Positions 7,961-20,840 of a stretch of DNA of 33,704 nt are shown here, piece after piece. Every line of letters begins with the position of its first letter. Positions within the stretch are counted from its first letter, which is position 1. The DNA is taken from the NCBI RefSeq assembly GCF_000711965.1, contig NZ_JONS01000036.1:1-33704 (forward strand). Direction: 5' to 3'. The stretch comes from Actinomyces israelii DSM 43320. GTDB taxonomy: Bacteria > Actinomycetota > Actinomycetes > Actinomycetales > Actinomycetaceae. The notes under the pieces are model-generated. The model ran no database searches, was not told the origin of the DNA, and was given only the letters and a program-made list of their open reading frames with translations. Made by a program: the position numbers and the translations under genes.

Positions 7961-8827
7961 ATGAGGGCTCAGCGCGTCACGGACTCCATCACCTACCACG
8001 GGGAGGGGCCCTGCTGGTGGCCTGCCACGGGGCGGCTGCGGCTGGTTGACATGCTCGCCGGCGCCGTCGTCGAGCTGGATGAGGAGGCTGAGGGCGGCCA
8101 CCGCCGTCTGCCCGTGCCCTCGCCGGTCGCCTCGGTGATCCGGCCGCGCGCGGGCGGAGGGGCGGTGGTCGCCACCGAGCGGGGCATTGCGCTGGGGCGG
8201 GCGGAGGACCTGAGCGACCTGGCGGAGGCCGCCGCCCTGTGGGACGACCCGACGATCCGCACGAACGAGGGCGGCTGCGACCCCGACGGCCGGTTCTGGA
8301 TCGGGTCGATGTCCTACGGCAAGGTGCCGGGCGCCGCTGCCGTCTACCGCTGGGACGGGCCGGGCGCCGAGCCGCGGCGGGCCTGGGGCGGGGCGACGAT
8401 CTGCAACGGCCTGGGCTTCAGCCCGGACGGGACGCGCGCCTACTGGATCGACACCCCCACGCTCACCGTGACGGTCATGGACTACGACGCCGGTGCCGGG
8501 CTGGTGGACCCGCGACCGTTCGTCCGGGTCGAGGAGGGGGCCGGCCACCCGGACGGGCTCGCCGTGGACGCCGACGGCGGGGTGTGGGTCGCCCTCAACG
8601 GCGGCGGGGCCGTGCGGGGCTACGACGCCCGGGGGCGGCTGGTCGAGACCGTCGAGGTGCCGGTGCGGCAGGTGACCGCGTGCGCCTTCGGCGGGAGCGG
8701 CCTGGACCGGCTGTTCATCACGACCTCGCGCGAGAACCTCCCCGACGACGTCGAGCCGGCCGCCGGGTCCGTGTACGTCGCCGAGGTCGGTGCGCGCGGC
8801 ATGGAGCCGCTGCCGTTCCGGGGGTAG
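7961..8827 (+). CDS. SMP-30/gluconolactonase family protein
   Basis: This is a probable six-bladed beta-propeller lactonase that hydrolyses sugar lactones after aldose oxidation, using a bound divalent metal in the cytoplasm. It has 288 residues, the family norm. Expected metal and substrate residues are visible: Glu in HGEGPCWWP near residue 15, Asn in RTNEGGCDPDGRFWIGSM near 98, Asn in ICNGLGFSPDG, and Asp in HPDGLAVDADGGVWVAL. The ATG is fixed by the adjacent -10 box. It is divergent from the sugar ABC operon, so lactone metabolism of the imported sugar is plausible. The exact substrate is unknown, and regucalcin-type or arabinolactonase activity is equally possible. Confidence 0.85.
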   Translation: MRAQRVTDSITYHGEGPCWWPATGRLRLVDMLAGAVVELDEEAEGGHRRLPVPSPVASVIRPRAGGGAVVATERGIALGRAEDLSDLAEAAALWDDPTIRTNEGGCDPDGRFWIGSMSYGKVPGAAAVYRWDGPGAEPRRAWGGATICNGLGFSPDGTRAYWIDTPTLTVTVMDYDAGAGLVDPRPFVRVEEGAGHPDGLAVDADGGVWVALNGGGAVRGYDARGRLVETVEVPVRQVTACAFGGSGLDRLFITTSRENLPDDVEPAAGSVYVAEVGARGMEPLPFRG

Positions 8828-8894
8828 TTGATTGATTCCAGGTGGGGCGGGGCCATCGGCCTCTGCTGCCTTCGCCTTCGCAGCCCCACGGCTC

Positions 8895-8983
8895 TCCTTC
8901 GCCGAGATCGGTCCGGGGCGGCGGGCGTTCGCAAGGCTCCGCAGACCGATCTTGGTGCGGAAGTACCGATCTTGACGGAGGGG
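8895..8983. repeat. Dispersed CGAGATCGGT repeat, locus A
   Basis: A single + unit (CTTCGCCGAGATCGGTCCG, about 8897-8915) faces a double unit on the - strand. In the latter, ACCGATCTTG occurs at 8945-8954 and 8965-8974, 20 bp apart. The double unit keeps the family spacer ACTTCCGCAC. It lies in the 247-bp gap after the SMP-30 gene. Confidence 0.7.
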
Positions 8984-9074
8984 CGGCGGGTTGGCCGGGT
9001 GTGCGGGCGCACGGTAGGCCCGACCCGCAGCCTGTCGGAATCTAGCCGTACCGCGCATGTCCGCGGCGGGGCTG

Positions 9075-9593
9075 TCAGATTGTGCAGAACCACAGGTCCG
9101 CGGCGCTGAAGGCCTCCGGGTCGAGGGACTTGGCGCTGATCGCGCGGTCGAAGCAGTCCTCCAGGACTGCCGGCTCGCACCGCATGACGGGCCGATTGAG
9201 ATCCGGGAGCCCTATGACAACGAGTGGGAACGGCCAGTTCTCCCGCGCCAGGGTCCGCGTGCACATGAGCAGGGGCAGGTCGGCGCCGAGGTGGCCCAGG
9301 GGCGTGCGGTCGCGCAGCAGCGTGATCCAGGACTCGCCGGCATCGTGGTCCCGGTCGATGGTGAGGTCCCGGTGCAGGCAGGCCGTCCAGGCGACCACGG
9401 AGGCCAGCGAGGCGGACCAGGCCGGCCTGAGCTGCCGAGCGCGCCAGACCTGGTGGATCACATTGATCATCGGCCCGTTGTCGCTGGGCTCCGGGGCGTC
9501 CGGCGCTCGTCCCAGCCATTGGCCGGGGCGGTGCTTGGCCTGAGGGGAAGCCGGGACGGTGCTGGGCGCTGTGCAGCGTCGGTCATACTGCAA
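9075..9593 (-). CDS. Hypothetical protein with uncertain start
   Basis: The frame has strong GC bias at third codon positions and no relative I recognise. The body begins MINVIHQVWRARQLRPAW (ATG 9470) and continues through LLRDRTPLGHLGADLPLLMC and NWPFPLVVIGLPDLNRPV to WFCTI. No signal peptide or membrane segment is evident. The longest version starts at TTG 9593 (172 residues). The promoter pattern (TAGGCT at 9598-9593, six bases, ATG 9586) points instead to a different frame, which reads 39 codons and stops across the 9470 ATG (ATGA). So either a short upstream ORF is coupled to a 132-residue protein, or a frameshift has split the N-terminus. No neighbour suggests a role. Confidence 0.6.
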   Translation of the reverse strand: MQYDRRCTAPSTVPASPQAKHRPGQWLGRAPDAPEPSDNGPMINVIHQVWRARQLRPAWSASLASVVAWTACLHRDLTIDRDHDAGESWITLLRDRTPLGHLGADLPLLMCTRTLARENWPFPLVVIGLPDLNRPVMRCEPAVLEDCFDRAISAKSLDPEAFSAADLWFCTI

Positions 9594-9737
9594 GCCTATT
9601 CAGGGCGAGCGGTTGGGCGTCCGGGCGATCGCCGGGTGAGGCGAGTCCGGCCAGGTGCCCGGGCGGGGCGGCTCCGGGCCAAGGCGGATGCCCACTGAGA
9701 TGTCCGCGGGGAGGGGCGGCTCCAGACGGGGTGCGGG

Positions 9738-9846
9738 CTGTCAGCGACAGCAGGAGTGACACCCGCACTGTCAATGACAGTGTCAGTAACAGTGTCAATG
9801 ACAGTGAGACAGTGCCGGAGCGTCAGTGACGCTGTTAGTCTGACAG
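9738..9846. repeat. TGTCA/TGACA box array
   Basis: A 12-bp unit TGTCARTRACAG is repeated three times (9769-9804) and flanked by further copies. These include CTGTC-AGC-GACAG (9738-9750), a perfect 17-bp palindrome CACTGTCA-A-TGACAGTG (9766-9782), TGTCA-A-TGACA (9793-9803), GCGTCA-G-TGACGC (9820-9832) and TGACA at 9841. The array lies about 150-250 bp upstream of the - strand gene ending at 9075. It looks like clustered operators or iterons; no replication gene is nearby. Confidence 0.65.
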
Positions 9847-10708
9847 TGTGAGCGAGCCTCATGAGGGTCGAGTGGCAGCGTCTCCCGTGATCCGTGCTTC
9901 CAGGCAGGTTGCGCCCGGCGTCGTGTGACGACGCCGGGAAGACTCGGACCGAGAGATGGTTCAGGGACTGCCTTTGACGCACGATGCGTAGCGATGTCTA
10001 CCGAGGTATAGCGTTTCGCTACATGGCCACATATGGGGCTATACGGCGCTATATCCTCATAGATTTTGCTGTGCATCGGTTGGCTGGACGCGCGGGCTGA
10101 CTCTGCCCCGCGCATTCTCGACGGCGGAGTGCACGGGGGTGGCCCGAAGGATCCGGGCGGCGAGAAGATCAGGTCGAGCCGACGGCTGTGGTGCAGGCGC
10201 GCGGTTGGTTGCCTCGGATGCTGCCGAAGGCTCGGCATGGCGTAGTCGCCCCCGCGAGGCTGGGGGCGGCCATGCCGCTGAGGTCGCATCGCACCCGTGT
10301 GCCAGCCCGCACGTCTCGCGACGCCGCTGGTCGGCCTCTCTACCTCCCGGGCTGGATCGGGCTCCAGGTGCTCATCTCTCGCGACGGCTCCGAGACGCCG
10401 CCCCCTGGCTTCGGCAAGATCGAAGCGTCACGACGATGGCCGAGCTGGTTCCGGCGAGCGGGGCAGGCGGCGTCGACGAATGCGGAACCAGGGAGTGGCG
10501 GGAAGCAGCTGCGAGATGCGTTGGTCCTGCGGCGTCGGCGGTGCGCGCCGAGGACGCCATTCATCGCCAGTCTGCTGCCGTGCCAGACCGGACCGGCAGC
10601 GCAGCACTTGTGAAGGAGGGGCGCAACGTATATGTTCAACTCGACCAAAACGATCATAACGCGCAGAACGTTCGCGTGATCACATATGGCCGGTGAGGAG
10701 AGAATCCG
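9847..10708. other. Long gene-poor stretch
   Basis: I see no convincing gene here; the open frames have poor coding character. It holds a perfect 11-bp hairpin with a GTG loop (9914-9938) that lacks a T-run, an AT-richer patch around 10005-10065 with TATAGCG and CGCTATA in opposite orientation, and the promoter region of the HTH gene. It may be the remains of lost genes. Confidence 0.5.
10652..10681. promoter_or_regulatory. Imperfect inverted repeat before the HTH gene
   Basis: GATCATAACGCG (10652-10663) and CGCGTGATC (10673-10681) form an imperfect dyad about 28 bp before the HTH start. It could be an autoregulatory operator, as in toxin-antitoxin loci; this rests on position and symmetry only. 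Confidence 0.3.
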
Positions 10709-11197
10709 ATGACTATGGCAGTCGAGAGCAAGACCTACCTGCCCGAGGAGGAGGTTGCCGGAAGGTTCGGCGAGATCGTGGCTGCGCTGTCCGCCCGGGA
10801 GGCGGCTCCGCGTCTGGTGGTCGGTGGCGAGACGGTCGACCTGAGCCCGGCGATGGCGGATGTTCTGGCCCGTGTCGCGCGGGCGATGCAGCAGGGGCTC
10901 GCGGTGACGGTCGCACCGCAAGGCACTCGGCTGACCACCCAGGAGGCGGCCGACATGCTCGGCATCTCGCGGTCGACGCTGGTGAGAATGCTGGAGGCCG
11001 GGGAGATCCCCTTCGAGAAGATCCGGCGGCACCGGCGTCTCTACCTCGCCGACGTTCTCGAGCTTCAGCGGCACCAGCGGCGCGCTGCGAACGAGGCGCT
11101 GTCGGACATGGTGGCCGACGCCCAGGCGATGGGTGCTTACGACGACGATCCCGCCCAGGCGCGCCAGGCCCTCGTCGCCGCGCGCGCAGAAGACTGA
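10709..11197 (+). CDS. Excisionase-type helix-turn-helix protein, probable orphan antitoxin
   Basis: A 162-residue protein. Residues about 74-120 form an excisionase/MerR-like HTH: RLTTQEAADMLGISRSTLVRMLEAGEIPFEKIRRHRRLYLADVL, read as helix, wing and a short DNA-contacting tail. The N-terminal 70 residues are predicted helical (YLPEEEVAGRFGEIVAALS), and the C-terminus is acidic (AYDDDPAQARQAL). This architecture is common for antitoxins paired with a PIN-domain toxin encoded immediately downstream. Here the downstream frame stops after 22 codons, so the toxin appears lost. GGTGAGGAGAG precedes ATG 10709. It could instead be a stand-alone regulator or a prophage remnant. Confidence 0.8.
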   Translation: MTMAVESKTYLPEEEVAGRFGEIVAALSAREAAPRLVVGGETVDLSPAMADVLARVARAMQQGLAVTVAPQGTRLTTQEAADMLGISRSTLVRMLEAGEIPFEKIRRHRRLYLADVLELQRHQRRAANEALSDMVADAQAMGAYDDDPAQARQALVAARAED

Positions 11198-11563
11198 TGC
11201 GCAGTGTTCGCTGTAAACCAGGTTCCTGAGGAGGTCATTGAGACAGCGCGGCAGAAATGCCTGTCCTAAGCGACTGATTCAACAGGGCGCGGTGCGGCTC
11301 CGACCGCCGCTGCAGCTTCCTTCCTCTCCTCGAAATCGGTTCAGGACGCTTGGCCAGTGCCCGCCGTGCGCCACCCTTTTTGACCGCGCAGCGTCGCTCA
11401 GACCTGGATAAACCGTCTGGGGCGTGGCGAGTCGGACGGGGGCGGTGGTGCGTACCGTTCACGGGTCCGGCAATAGGTCTGGCGAGAGCGTCCCGGCGTC
11501 CGGTGTGCGAGGGACTACCCGAGAACGGGCCGCACTGCCCATCCCGTTGGCGCATTCTCTTGC
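11198..11563. other. Spacer after HTH gene with a degenerate repeat half-unit
   Basis: No complete gene is present. A 22-codon frame from GTG 11204 (VFAVNQVPEEVIETARQKC) lies where a PIN toxin would start. A weak half-unit of the dispersed repeat, CTCCTCGAAATCGGTTCAGG, lies at 11326-11345. Confidence 0.4.
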
Positions 11564-12046
11564 TCACGGGCGTCCCAGGGCGCGAGCGATGGCGGCTGCG
11601 GCGTCGTCGGGGGCCTCGTGCTCCCAGATGTGGATGACGGTCCAGCCGAGCGCCTCGAGCTTCTCGTCGGTGTCGCGGTCGCGGGCTTGGTTTTTCGCGA
11701 TCTTCCACCGCCACCACTCGGAGTTGCGGCCCGGCATCGTGCCGTGCTCGGGGCAGCCGTGCCAGAAGCAGCCGTCGACCTGGACGGCGACCTTCCGGCG
11801 GGTGAAGGCGATGTCGACCTTCCGGCGGGGCAGGCCGGGCACCTTGTACTGCACGCGGTACCGCAGGCCCATGCGCCACAGCAGCCGACGGAGCTCGACC
11901 TCCGGCGACGTGTCGCGCCGCGCCAGCGTCGAGTAGCGCCTGCTCACCCCGGCGTCGGCCGGCTTGGCCCGCTCGGGCTCGGGCGCGTGAAGCGCGTCGG
12001 CACTCTCATCTCCCTTAGCGCTCTCGGTGCTCATGGAACCGGACAT
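11564..12046 (-). CDS. vsr: Very short patch repair endonuclease Vsr
   Basis: Vsr nicks 5' of T:G mismatches made when 5-methylcytosine deaminates at the partner methylase's site, starting repair. The protein has 160 residues, with a disordered 35-residue N-terminus before the usual RRYSTLARRDTSPEVELR start. Catalytic and metal features are visible: Asp in KVDIAF (near 78), then VQVDGCFWHGCPEH with Cys and His of the structural zinc and active site (near 91-101), then NSEWWRWKIAKNQARDRD and LGWTVIHIWEHE. It starts six bases after the methyltransferase stop, with GAGGTGAGG before the ATG, so it is co-expressed with its partner enzyme. Confidence 0.95.
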   Translation of the reverse strand: MSGSMSTESAKGDESADALHAPEPERAKPADAGVSRRYSTLARRDTSPEVELRRLLWRMGLRYRVQYKVPGLPRRKVDIAFTRRKVAVQVDGCFWHGCPEHGTMPGRNSEWWRWKIAKNQARDRDTDEKLEALGWTVIHIWEHEAPDDAAAAIARALGRP

Positions 12047-12052
12047 GCCGCC

Positions 12053-13414
12053 TCACCTCGTGAACAGGGCCTGGACGGGACCGTCGGGACTCTCGGGCGC
12101 GCCGTCCACGGCCGCGAGAATCCTCCGACCCGAGGCGGTCGACTCAAGAACGCTCCGGTCGCGCTCGCAGTGCATCTTGAGAATATTCCAGACCGCGCCG
12201 ACGTTGACGCCGTTGCCCAGCTGCTTGTACGTCGTGGCGTCGGACTGCCCGGAGAAGGAGAAGCTGTCTGGAAACCCCTGGAGCCTGGCGGCCTCCCGCG
12301 GCGTGATCCGGCGCCTCCTCGGGCCGACGATGCTCGTCTGGGTGATGGCCACGAGCGCAGGCACGTAGGTCGGGGCCTTCGCGCGCAGGCCCGACGGCCG
12401 GAAGTGCATGAGGCAGTCCCACAGCGACCCGAGCTCCTGCGCCTGCCACTCCAGCTTGCGGCGGGACGGGGGGAAGTCCTTCACCCCGGATCTCTTCACC
12501 CAGGCCCGGCACCAGGACTGGTTCGCCGTGAACAGCTCGGCGTTCTTGCGCAGGAAGCCCATCTTCCAGCGGGGGGTGCCGTCGAGCTCGCCGGAGTCGA
12601 TCTGGATCTCGAGCTCCTCCACGGTCTGCCAGGCGTCCACCCAGATCGGGAAACCGGGCAGCCTCGCCCCGGGGTTGTACTTCCGGAACCTCTGGACCCA
12701 GTCGTCCCAGGCCTCGATCCACCGGGTCTCGTCCGGGGTCAGGCCGTACCCCTCGACGTCGTCGGAGAGAACGCTCCCGATGCTCCAGCCGACGGCGCCC
12801 TCGCCGTAGAGCTCCCTGGACCTGGCGACGGGCGCCGGGGCGGGCCCGCCGAGCCCCTCGGGGTCGTGGGTCGCCGTGACGAAGACGCGCTCGCGCACCT
12901 GCGGGCGCCCGCCCCGCTCGGGCCCGAGCTGGTGGGGGGAGAGGATCGCCGGCGTGTCCGCCACCCGGTACCCCTCCTCCCGGAGCGTGCGGACGATGAC
13001 CTCCCACTCGTGCCTGTGGCGCGGGCCGGCGAGGTTCCGGACGTTCTCGAGCAGCAGCACGGTGGGGTGGTGCCTGTGGACGACCTGAAGGATGTTGAAG
13101 TACAGGGTGCCGCGGACCTCGTCCATGCCCTTCTGCGCGCCCGACTTCGAGAACGGCTGGCAGGGGAACCCGGCCGCGAGGACGTCGTGGGGCCGCACCG
13201 TCGGGGCCACGCCACCCTCCCCGGCGTCGTCCGTGATGTCGCCGAGCGGGTCGATGCCCCAGTTCTGCTCGTAGACGCGGGCGGCGGCCCTGTCGATCTC
13301 GACGGCGTACACGCACTCCCCGCCCATCGCGGACAGGGCGGCGTGGAAGCCGCCGATCCCGGCGAAGAGGTCGGAGTAGGTGAACGCTGCGGGCACGGAC
13401 CAAGCTAAACACAT
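12053..13414 (-). CDS. DNA (cytosine-5-)-methyltransferase
   Basis: It transfers a methyl group from SAM to C5 of cytosine in a specific DNA site, protecting host DNA. It has 453 residues. Motif I is FTYSDLFAGIGGFHAAL (about 11-27); motif IV, with catalytic Cys85, is AGFPCQPFSKSG; motif VI is LLLENVRNL. Motif VIII is QVRERVFVTA; motifs IX-X are RRITPREAARLQGFPDSF and YKQLGNGVNVGAV. The long stretch between VIII and IX (about 190-345) is the target recognition domain, so the site cannot be read directly. A vsr partner suggests a T:G-repairable site such as a CCWGG-like one. The ATG at 13414 has no clear Shine-Dalgarno. It lies 39 bp after the candidate endonuclease gene. Confidence 0.93.
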   Translation of the reverse strand: MCLAWSVPAAFTYSDLFAGIGGFHAALSAMGGECVYAVEIDRAAARVYEQNWGIDPLGDITDDAGEGGVAPTVRPHDVLAAGFPCQPFSKSGAQKGMDEVRGTLYFNILQVVHRHHPTVLLLENVRNLAGPRHRHEWEVIVRTLREEGYRVADTPAILSPHQLGPERGGRPQVRERVFVTATHDPEGLGGPAPAPVARSRELYGEGAVGWSIGSVLSDDVEGYGLTPDETRWIEAWDDWVQRFRKYNPGARLPGFPIWVDAWQTVEELEIQIDSGELDGTPRWKMGFLRKNAELFTANQSWCRAWVKRSGVKDFPPSRRKLEWQAQELGSLWDCLMHFRPSGLRAKAPTYVPALVAITQTSIVGPRRRRITPREAARLQGFPDSFSFSGQSDATTYKQLGNGVNVGAVWNILKMHCERDRSVLESTASGRRILAAVDGAPESPDGPVQALFTR

Positions 13415-13453
13415 GTTCGAGCCGAAGGGAAGCTCCGCGTGCTGAGCTCTGGG

Positions 13454-14797
13454 TCACGCCGCGCCGACGGCCCGGGAGGCCATGACGTAGCCGTTCTCGC
13501 GGCCGCGCCGCAGGTCGAGCTTGAGCTTGGGCCTTCGTGCGGCCCCGTTGGGCTGGCGCCCCTGCCGGAAGCTGATGAGGACCCTCTGCTCGAGCGCGTC
13601 CTCCACGCCCGTCGCCCCCTGGAAGACGTAGGCGTCCACCGTCACCGGGCGGAAGGCCGCCTTGAGCGCCCGGGACCCGGGGCCGCGCTGCCTGGTCGAG
13701 CCGCGCATCCTCCTGTGCCACGCGTCGAAGGCGCCGTCGGTGTCCGGCACAAAGGCGCCCGAGAGCACGAGGAAGCCGATCGACTGCGACTCCCGGGCGC
13801 ACCGGAGGATCGCGTCGCGGTCGTTGAGCGGGGCCTGCCCGACGACGTCGTGGGGTACGGCCAGCCCTTTCTGCGCGTGGGCCTTGAGGTCCCAGACGAA
13901 GGAGCGCGCGTAGTCGAACTCGGTCGCGCCGATCCGGCGGGGGCCGCCCCCGTAGGCGTTGACGAGCGCCGGCAGCCCGACGAACTCGAAGTACCAGCCG
14001 ACCCACTCGGTCTGCCGGGCCCTGCTGTACTCGGCCGTCAGCATCTCCTCGACGCACGGGCGGCCCTCCCAGCGGCGCGGGCACGACTGGGCGAGGGCCG
14101 CGACCAGCAGCTCGGCCTCCTGTCGTAGCCGGTCGCCGACGGCGGCGCGCCCGCGGAGCGCGCGCTGCTCGGCGCCCGCCAGGACCGCGTTGAGGCCGTC
14201 GAGCGTCACGGTCTGGCCGGAGGACCGGCACGTCGTCGTCCAGGGCATCCCCAGGTGCCTCGCGATCCGCCCGGCGAGCTCGTCCTTCCTCAGAGCCGGG
14301 TCGATCGGCAGGCCGAGGTTCTGGACGAGGTCGGTCAGGACCGACTTACGCTCCTTGCTGCCCGGGCCGAGGTCCTGCGGGCGCCCGCCCGTGATGGAGG
14401 AGATGCGGCGGACCGCCTCGAGTTTGTCTCGCGCGGGGGCGAACCAGTCCGGCAGCGTCGGGCCGCTCCGGCGCAGCTCGCGGGCCGCCCGGCGTCCGAG
14501 CTCGGCCTGTACGGCGGACAGGATGGCGTTCAGGCCGCTCAGGGTGATGGTCTGACCGGTGGAGGCGTAGGCGGGGTCCCACGGCGCGTGGAGGGCCTGG
14601 AGGATCTGCCGGGCGAGGACGTCCTTGGGGGCCGCCGCGTCCACGGGGAGCGAGAGCCGGTCCGCCGTCCTGATCAGGACGGACTTCTTCTCCTTGCTGC
14701 CGGGGCCGAGGGGCTCGGCGGGCGCCTGCGCCGCGGCGTACAGCCGGGCCACGGCCTCAAGCTTGGACCTGGCGGGGACGAACGGCGTCGGCGTCAT
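13454..14797 (-). CDS. Candidate type II restriction endonuclease with duplicated N-terminal domain
   Basis: The first gene of the operon with the methyltransferase and vsr; 447 residues from ATG 14797. That start is supported by TACCAT ending six bases before it, with no Shine-Dalgarno. Residues about 6-105 and 119-215 are two copies of one domain, each with LGPGSKE(K/R)KSVL, a Leu-rich middle and SGQT(I/V)TL-GLNA. These may bind DNA. The C-terminal half carries EFDYARSFVWDLKAHAQKG (about 293-311); its D-L-K after an upstream acidic residue resembles a PD-(D/E)xK nuclease core. Nuclease function is inferred from that motif plus genetic context. I do not recognise the family or its site. Confidence 0.7.
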   Translation of the reverse strand: MTPTPFVPARSKLEAVARLYAAAQAPAEPLGPGSKEKKSVLIRTADRLSLPVDAAAPKDVLARQILQALHAPWDPAYASTGQTITLSGLNAILSAVQAELGRRAARELRRSGPTLPDWFAPARDKLEAVRRISSITGGRPQDLGPGSKERKSVLTDLVQNLGLPIDPALRKDELAGRIARHLGMPWTTTCRSSGQTVTLDGLNAVLAGAEQRALRGRAAVGDRLRQEAELLVAALAQSCPRRWEGRPCVEEMLTAEYSRARQTEWVGWYFEFVGLPALVNAYGGGPRRIGATEFDYARSFVWDLKAHAQKGLAVPHDVVGQAPLNDRDAILRCARESQSIGFLVLSGAFVPDTDGAFDAWHRRMRGSTRQRGPGSRALKAAFRPVTVDAYVFQGATGVEDALEQRVLISFRQGRQPNGAARRPKLKLDLRRGRENGYVMASRAVGAA

Positions 14798-14803
14798 GAT
14801 CGG

Positions 14804-14838
14804 ATGGTACGCGGGGGCCGGGGGCCGGCGCGTAGGCT
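14804..14838. promoter_or_regulatory. Overlapping divergent promoters of the R-M island
   Basis: A - strand -10 box TACCAT (14809-14804) lies six bases before the endonuclease ATG. A + strand -10 box TAGGCT (14833-14838) serves the small gene at 14870. They are so close that each predicted -35 region falls in or beside the other's -10, so the two promoters should exclude one another. Confidence 0.45.
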
Positions 14839-14869
14839 CGGTGCGGCACCAACTTGGGAGGGGTTCGCG

Positions 14870-15112
14870 ATGGCACGGTTGAGAAGTCTTGAGAAGGGCA
14901 CACAGAACGTGCGCGTTCATACTAGCGAGGTTGACTGTGCCTACCAGGTCGTTACAGGAAAAAACGGGCGGACCTATCTTCACCTCGCTACCTTTGGCTC
15001 TGATTGGCGTCAGAGTGCACCAAAGACAAGTCAGACCATTCAGCTTGATCGAGATATCGCCGCCAAACTTGTTGCGGTGATGCGGGAAACTTTTCCCGGT
15101 ATCGGTGGCTGA
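14870..15112 (+). CDS. Small conserved-looking protein divergent from the R-M operon
   Basis: An 80-residue protein beginning MARLRSLEKGTQNVRVHTSE, with VDCAYQVV, TYLHLATFGS and PKTSQTIQLDRDIAAKLV, ending RETFPGIGG. GGGAGGGG precedes the ATG, and a -10 box TAGGCT lies at 14833-14838. Codon use is clearly more AT-rich than in the neighbours, suggesting separate acquisition. I recall similar small proteins beside restriction-modification genes but cannot name a function. It could be a regulator or accessory factor of the island. No HTH is obvious. Confidence 0.75.
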   Translation: MARLRSLEKGTQNVRVHTSEVDCAYQVVTGKNGRTYLHLATFGSDWRQSAPKTSQTIQLDRDIAAKLVAVMRETFPGIGG

Positions 15113-15183
15113 CTACTGTGGCGGATGAGCTGATGGTGCGGGACAAGCTTTGCCTCGGGCCGATCTATTCTGCGGCGTACGAG

Positions 15184-15219
15184 GCGGGGCGGCCCGGCAT
15201 GGGAGCCGGGCCGCCCCGC
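15184..15219. terminator. Perfect 15-bp hairpin, likely bidirectional terminator
   Basis: The arms 15184-15198 and 15205-15219 are perfect inverse complements, very GC-rich, around the loop ATGGGA. It lies between the + strand small gene (stop 15112) and the - strand permease (stop 15336), as expected for a shared terminator. It lacks a T-run, which is common in high-GC actinobacteria. Confidence 0.6.
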
Positions 15220-15335
15220 GGGCCGCGGGCGAGGGGACTCGGCGGCCCTGGCGGACGCCGTGGAGGCCGCGGAGGTCGCTTCGCCCCGCGGGCCACAGGC
15301 AACGGGCCGGGCCGCCCCGCGGCGCCGGGGCCCCT

Positions 15336-20699
<5,364 letters not shown>

Positions 20700-20732
20700 T
20701 CATGCTCCTAGCGGCCCAGCGGGCCAGGATAT

Positions 20733-20748
20733 GGGGAACCGGTTCCAC
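20733..20748. promoter_or_regulatory. LacI-type operator O1
   Basis: The perfect core palindrome GGAACCGGTTCC (20735-20746) sits 37 bp before the ebgA start. It adjoins a possible ebgA -10 box (TATCCT, - strand, 20732-20727), so a bound repressor would block the polymerase. Confidence 0.75.
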
Positions 20749-20754
20749 AGCAGC

Positions 20755-20770
20755 GTGGAAGCGGTTCCAC
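20755..20770. promoter_or_regulatory. LacI-type operator O2
   Basis: GTGGAAGCGGTTCCAC is a near-perfect palindrome with its centre 22 bp from that of O1, two helical turns. It therefore lies on the same face and could be bound cooperatively. The pair probably controls ebgA and lacI itself. Confidence 0.75.
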
Positions 20771-20840
20771 GAATATAGGCGGCGGCTGCCCGGAGCGCAA
20801 GCGGGATGCGGATCCGCGCGCGTTCGAGCAGGATGGGGCC

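Noticed and set aside
7604..9058. N-terminal extension of the sugar ATPase on the - strand
   Set aside because: It is the antisense of the SMP-30 gene and passes through the palindrome; ATG 7603 gives a normal family start.
10139..10696. A + strand gene of about 185 residues before the HTH gene
   Set aside because: Composition and codon positions are not coding-like, no homology is recognisable, and it overlaps the HTH promoter region.
12144..14231. A 695-residue protein on the - strand across the methyltransferase and endonuclease
   Set aside because: It is an out-of-frame shadow, Arg/Pro/Ala-rich without motifs, covering two real genes.
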